Of a stretch of DNA of 64,000 nucleotides, positions 45,001 through 64,000 are shown piece by piece. Under the pieces are notes generated by a model. It made no database searches. It saw nothing but the letters and a program-made list of their open reading frames with translations, and was not told the origin of the DNA. Numbering within the stretch: the stretch's first letter is position 1; each line of letters opens with the position of its first letter. Source of the stretch: Sanderia malayensis (Eukaryota; Cnidaria; Scyphozoa; Semaeostomeae; Pelagiidae); the NCBI GenBank assembly GCA_013076295.1, contig RQOL01000519.1:2470488-2534487 (forward strand), read 5' to 3'. The position numbers were made by a program, and so were the translations under genes.

Positions 45001-46783
45001 TGACCTGAAATAAATCAATTCCTCAGATACTGAATTATGAACTTTGCTAAGATTTGTCAAAACACTTTGAAATTCAGATGTAGATGGGGTAAATATGGTC
45101 ACCTGTACACTCCTGCCCTCCTTTAATTTTTTTAATGTTTCAACAGCCAGATCGAAATCAAATGCAGCGGGATGGTCAAAATTGTATTCATTTCTCTCTG
45201 CGGCAGCATGTTGTTCTGGAGTTAAAACCTGCAGTAATAAAGAATGATTTTTTAAATATACAGGAAAAAGACAACACCTTTCTATTAGACTTTGAAATAA
45301 AGAAATGTAGAATTTTAGATATCTTAAAATATCACAGCCAGCACTTAATCTTCAAACTTTGGAACATCACAATAGCGTTTCATGGTCAGATTTTAAAACA
45401 TAGCAGCTTTTATCTTCAAGCTTTGATATTGAAAGTTTTACAAAAATGAAAGAAAAACTATACCACCCTTATAGAAAGAATCAAGTGAAAGAATAACGAC
45501 CCAGGGAACTCCAAGCTCAGAAATGATCTTCTTGGCAACAGTTGTCTTGCCAGATGCACTTCCACCACAAAGTCCTGCAAATAAAAAAACTCTTATCTTA
45601 TAGAAATAGCTTCTGAAATGCAAAGAATAATATATTAAAAAAACAATGTCATACCCAAAGATATGTTCAATGATAGTAAACAGCCTAATTATGCTGTTGA
45701 TTTATTTTATCTGCTTTAAGGCACTGGTCCAAATGAAAAGATCTGGTTCCTTAGTGGTAATTTTCAAATACACAAACCATAATCCAAATGTGTATTTATT
45801 TGAATGCATTAAAATACTGGATAATTTTAAATTGTCAAGAATTCTCACCGATCATAAAAGCTTTCTTCAGCTGACCAGTTGAATCATACCATGGTGGTCT
45901 TCCTGAACATTGAAAGAAGAGCAAAGGTAATAAATACAAATTTATTAACATCAGACAATATTGTCAAGCTAATATAGGATTTTCATTTGATAAAATAACA
46001 TGACTGTAAATTGACTTCAAATCGATTCAAACTCCTCAATGTTGCAAGCAGTTTCAGCATATCTTCATATATGAACCCTCATTAAACATACTTCATAAAA
46101 ACATCTTTGACAAAACACAGCTGTATAAGAACTATTTTGAAGCTGATTTTGAAGTAGTTGAAAACTAACACGCTTCTGTTTACATTGTTTACTTTTTGTG
46201 CAGAAAACTTGAGAAATAACCTTTTTTAACATTGCAAAAAACTGCAAGGTTAAAAGTTTAATTGATGCATTGAATTAAAGTGTTCTAATGGCACCAACAA
46301 CAACCAACTCAAACTCACCAACACTGTATACAGCTCTTTGCTTTGCTTTACCAGATCTTTCTGACACTCTTCTTGGTCGATTCTTTGCATTCGGGGACCT
46401 CGGCTCAGGTGTAATTTCAAATATATCGTCATTGCTGGTATAATTGAAAAACAAAGTCAACCAATGCAGGGGCCATGGTGAGAGACTGGGGGTAATGCCA
46501 TGCCCCTGCCCCCAATCACAACAATATTTGCCATTGAGAGAAGGCAAATAACATATCAATTCTCTCAGAGTTAAAAATCAATCCCTCACCTTAACCCTAA
46601 CTTTGTCCGAACGAAAATTGCACGGCAAATAGCCAGCCTAGGACCAGACCTGAGGCCATAACGTTTGACTTGAACCAATTAAAGACAAGACGAATCAAGG
46701 GTTTCTTACCTTTCCGAGCCACTTGAAAAAGATGACGGAGAGTCACACTCAGTTCTCGAATTTTCCTCCACACTCTCGGCCAT
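39085..46783 (-). CDS. UCKL1: Uridine-cytidine kinase-like 1 homologue (UCK + UPRT-like domains), 20 exons
   Basis: Exons (- strand): 46783-46710, 46434-46319, 45902-45849, 45574-45467, 45228-45103, 44890-44847, 44319-44248, 43863-43732, 43339-43282, 42870-42809, 42635-42619, 42383-42285, 42185-42092, 41947-41885, 41199-41077, 40390-40309, 40040-40015, 39921-39864, 39363-39265, 39125-39085. About 515 residues, close to human UCKL1. Kinase half: GRPPWYD, P-loop [69 protein letters not shown]. The uracil phosphoribosyltransferase-like half: [37 protein letters not shown] (PRPP-loop position), [12 protein letters not shown], and the end [13 protein letters not shown]. The kinase half should phosphorylate uridine/cytidine; the second domain is often thought inactive. 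Exons 11 (17 nt) and 17 (26 nt) are microexons. Exon 6 has a GC donor (GAG|GCAAGT). The exon 4/5 junction does not join in frame with the nearest GT. Confidence 0.95.
41530..41650. mobile_element. Degenerate MITE copy (GGGCGCTTATTTGAG type)
   Basis: GAGGGCGCTTATTTACCGCG and AAGGGCGCTTATTTGAGTAT mark a decayed copy of the G-rich MITE family in intron 14 of the UCKL1-like gene. The ends are not resolved. Confidence 0.5.
44655..44785 (+). repeat. Tandem repeat, AAATTTACTATGATAGAGCAG unit
   Basis: About four imperfect ~24-bp units (TTTACTATGATAGAGCAG) flanked by TATAGTATATTTACTAT stretches, in intron 6 of the UCKL1-like gene. Confidence 0.85.
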
Positions 46784-48058
46784 AACATTCAAGATATTTA
46801 ATAACAAAGAGGCATCGAATATCCAGCACTATGAATGATGATGACCATGCAGCACAACGAACCATGGAAGAGTTAGACGAATGCTCATGGTCTAGCTAGA
46901 CGAATTCATGGTCTAGCTAGACGAATATTCCTTTAACCGAAGATTGCACATTTGTCAAATCACCTCCTTGAACCATCAGCTGATGTTAAACATCGACAAA
47001 TGCAACAGAATAGCAGCCAACACATAAAAAAGAACTGGATCGATCCCACGAGAAGCAGTTAAAATTTGTTTTGCATCGGAATAGTTTCTCACAAAGATGG
47101 GCAATGAATAATGAATCTTGCTGAGACTTCATATAAGAAGGGCACTGGGCGATCTTAAGGCCACGTAAAACAATAAACCAGTGGGCCGATATACTCATGA
47201 AAGAGAGAACTGAATAAAGTGCCATTTTTCTTCAAAAGCCGTGTAAAAAGTAACCCTTTCTGCCTCTGTGCACCACAACGTTGCAATGCCAACGCCCGTG
47301 CATTTAACGTAATAATTTTTAAGTAAGAAAACATAGAGAGAATACCTCAAATTTACTGAACTTTAATATAAAATTGTCATTAAAGTTATAAACATAATTT
47401 CTATAAATAAATGTAATAAAATAAATATTAAACAAACTATAAAATTGAAAGATATAGATATAGGTCGATGTTAGTATTGAAATAGCATCGTTATTGGTTA
47501 TTGGTAATTATTGGTAATTAAGGTGGAATACAAATACGGTAGTTTCGTTATGTCAAGCTGGTTCCTTATGGCAAGAGCTATCTGATGCCTTGAACTAATT
47601 CATTATGTAATTTGCTCAACCAAATACTGATTTAAGGAGGCATTCCCCTCGAAATGGCTAATATTAGAGGATTCCCATTATTACCTTTCAAATTGACTGA
47701 ATTCTGAAACGTAATCGATGAAAAAGAAAAACTCCACAATTGGTTTTAATAACAAATCTCTATATCTAATATCAACACTGAAATGCTAATAAAAATTTTG
47801 CCATTCCCAAATCTAAGCATCAAAATACATTATATATTGTTAAAAATCTACTTCTTGTTTTCAAAAGGTTTTGAGCAAAAATCGATATTGTAATGATTAC
47901 TGCAAATACTCGAATTGGCCTCCTCGAATTAGTCCCACCACGGCGCAAGAAATTAGCAAAAAGCCACCCCCAGTAAGTTGCATTTGTTGACTTTATTGGA
48001 AACATTTTAAATGAGTTCTTTATGATGTGTCTCGAGTGATTTTATAAGCACGCCCCCC
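46784..48058. other. Intergenic between ferlin 3' end and UCKL1 5' end
   Basis: Both neighbours are on the - strand, so this holds the UCKL1 promoter side. There is a short tandem CATGGTCTAGCTAGACGAAT at about 46870-46930, and a GGTTATTGGTAATTATTGGTAATTA-like run near 47495. No gene is seen. Confidence 0.5.
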
Positions 48059-63839
<15,781 letters not shown>

Positions 63840-64000
63840 CTGCGCAATGGAAAATGCATATGTGGTCAAAACAATAAGGGCGACACACGTGTCAACAAAG
63901 GAACAAATGAAATATGCATTTAAGAACATCAAATATACAAAAAGTAACTAGGAAAGGAGTAAATGAATAAATAAAGAAGCAAGCAAATAATAAATAAGCA

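Overview
The window is animal (metazoan) nuclear DNA. Its genes are split into many short GT-AG exons (two GC-AG donors were seen). It carries animal-specific architectures: a ferlin, a UCKL1-type uridine kinase, a C-type lectin/fibronectin-II protein, a GT31 glycosyltransferase and rhodopsin-like receptors. It is AT-rich and full of short non-autonomous DNA transposons (MITEs). An invertebrate, probably marine, fits best. I cannot name the species. Nothing bacterial, viral or organellar was seen apart from one crotonase gene of bacterial flavour. All exon structures were rebuilt by hand from reading frame, splice sites and phase, so boundaries may be off by a few bases.

Layout. 0-12 kb, mostly + strand: the 3' part of a C-type lectin/FN2 protein (1-4089), a crotonase with an N-terminal targeting-like segment (4679-6226), a small MORN protein with an MGC lipidation-type N-terminus on the - strand (7054-8294), and a short basic/acidic protein with a tandemly duplicated exon (about 9969-10952). 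12.2-18.3 kb is a foldback region: a gene for a protein with an acidic tail is present as a + copy and an inverted - copy. The + copy is cut by a hAT-type MITE with a clean 8-bp target duplication. The - copy adjoins a broken GPCR 3' end and a further 0.3-kb inverted repeat. 18.6-19.2 kb is a TA-flanked mariner-like element. 21.0-25.7 kb encodes a very small type I membrane protein with a 3.2-kb first intron.

27-36 kb is read mostly from the - strand: an intronless kinase resembling STK35/PDIK1L, a two-exon GT31 glycosyltransferase, and a six- or seven-exon gene for an unrecognised signal-peptide protein. 39.1-46.8 kb holds an apparently complete 20-exon UCKL1 homologue (- strand), including 17-nt and 26-nt microexons. 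48.1-63.8 kb holds the last 19 exons of a ferlin (- strand, 5' end beyond the window). One ferlin intron carries a ~100-bp x ~28 minisatellite. Another, 5.1 kb long, contains an intronless GPCR gene on the opposite strand, preceded by a second minisatellite.

The genes do not form an operon or a pathway. The recurring theme is mobile-element and repeat remodelling of gene structure: MITE insertion in an exon, possible MITE-derived ferlin C-terminus, foldback duplication, intronic minisatellites and exon duplication. I found no clear case of a wholly new system. The best candidates are the foldback gene pair, the duplicated exon, the nested GPCR and the unrecognised secretory-pathway gene.
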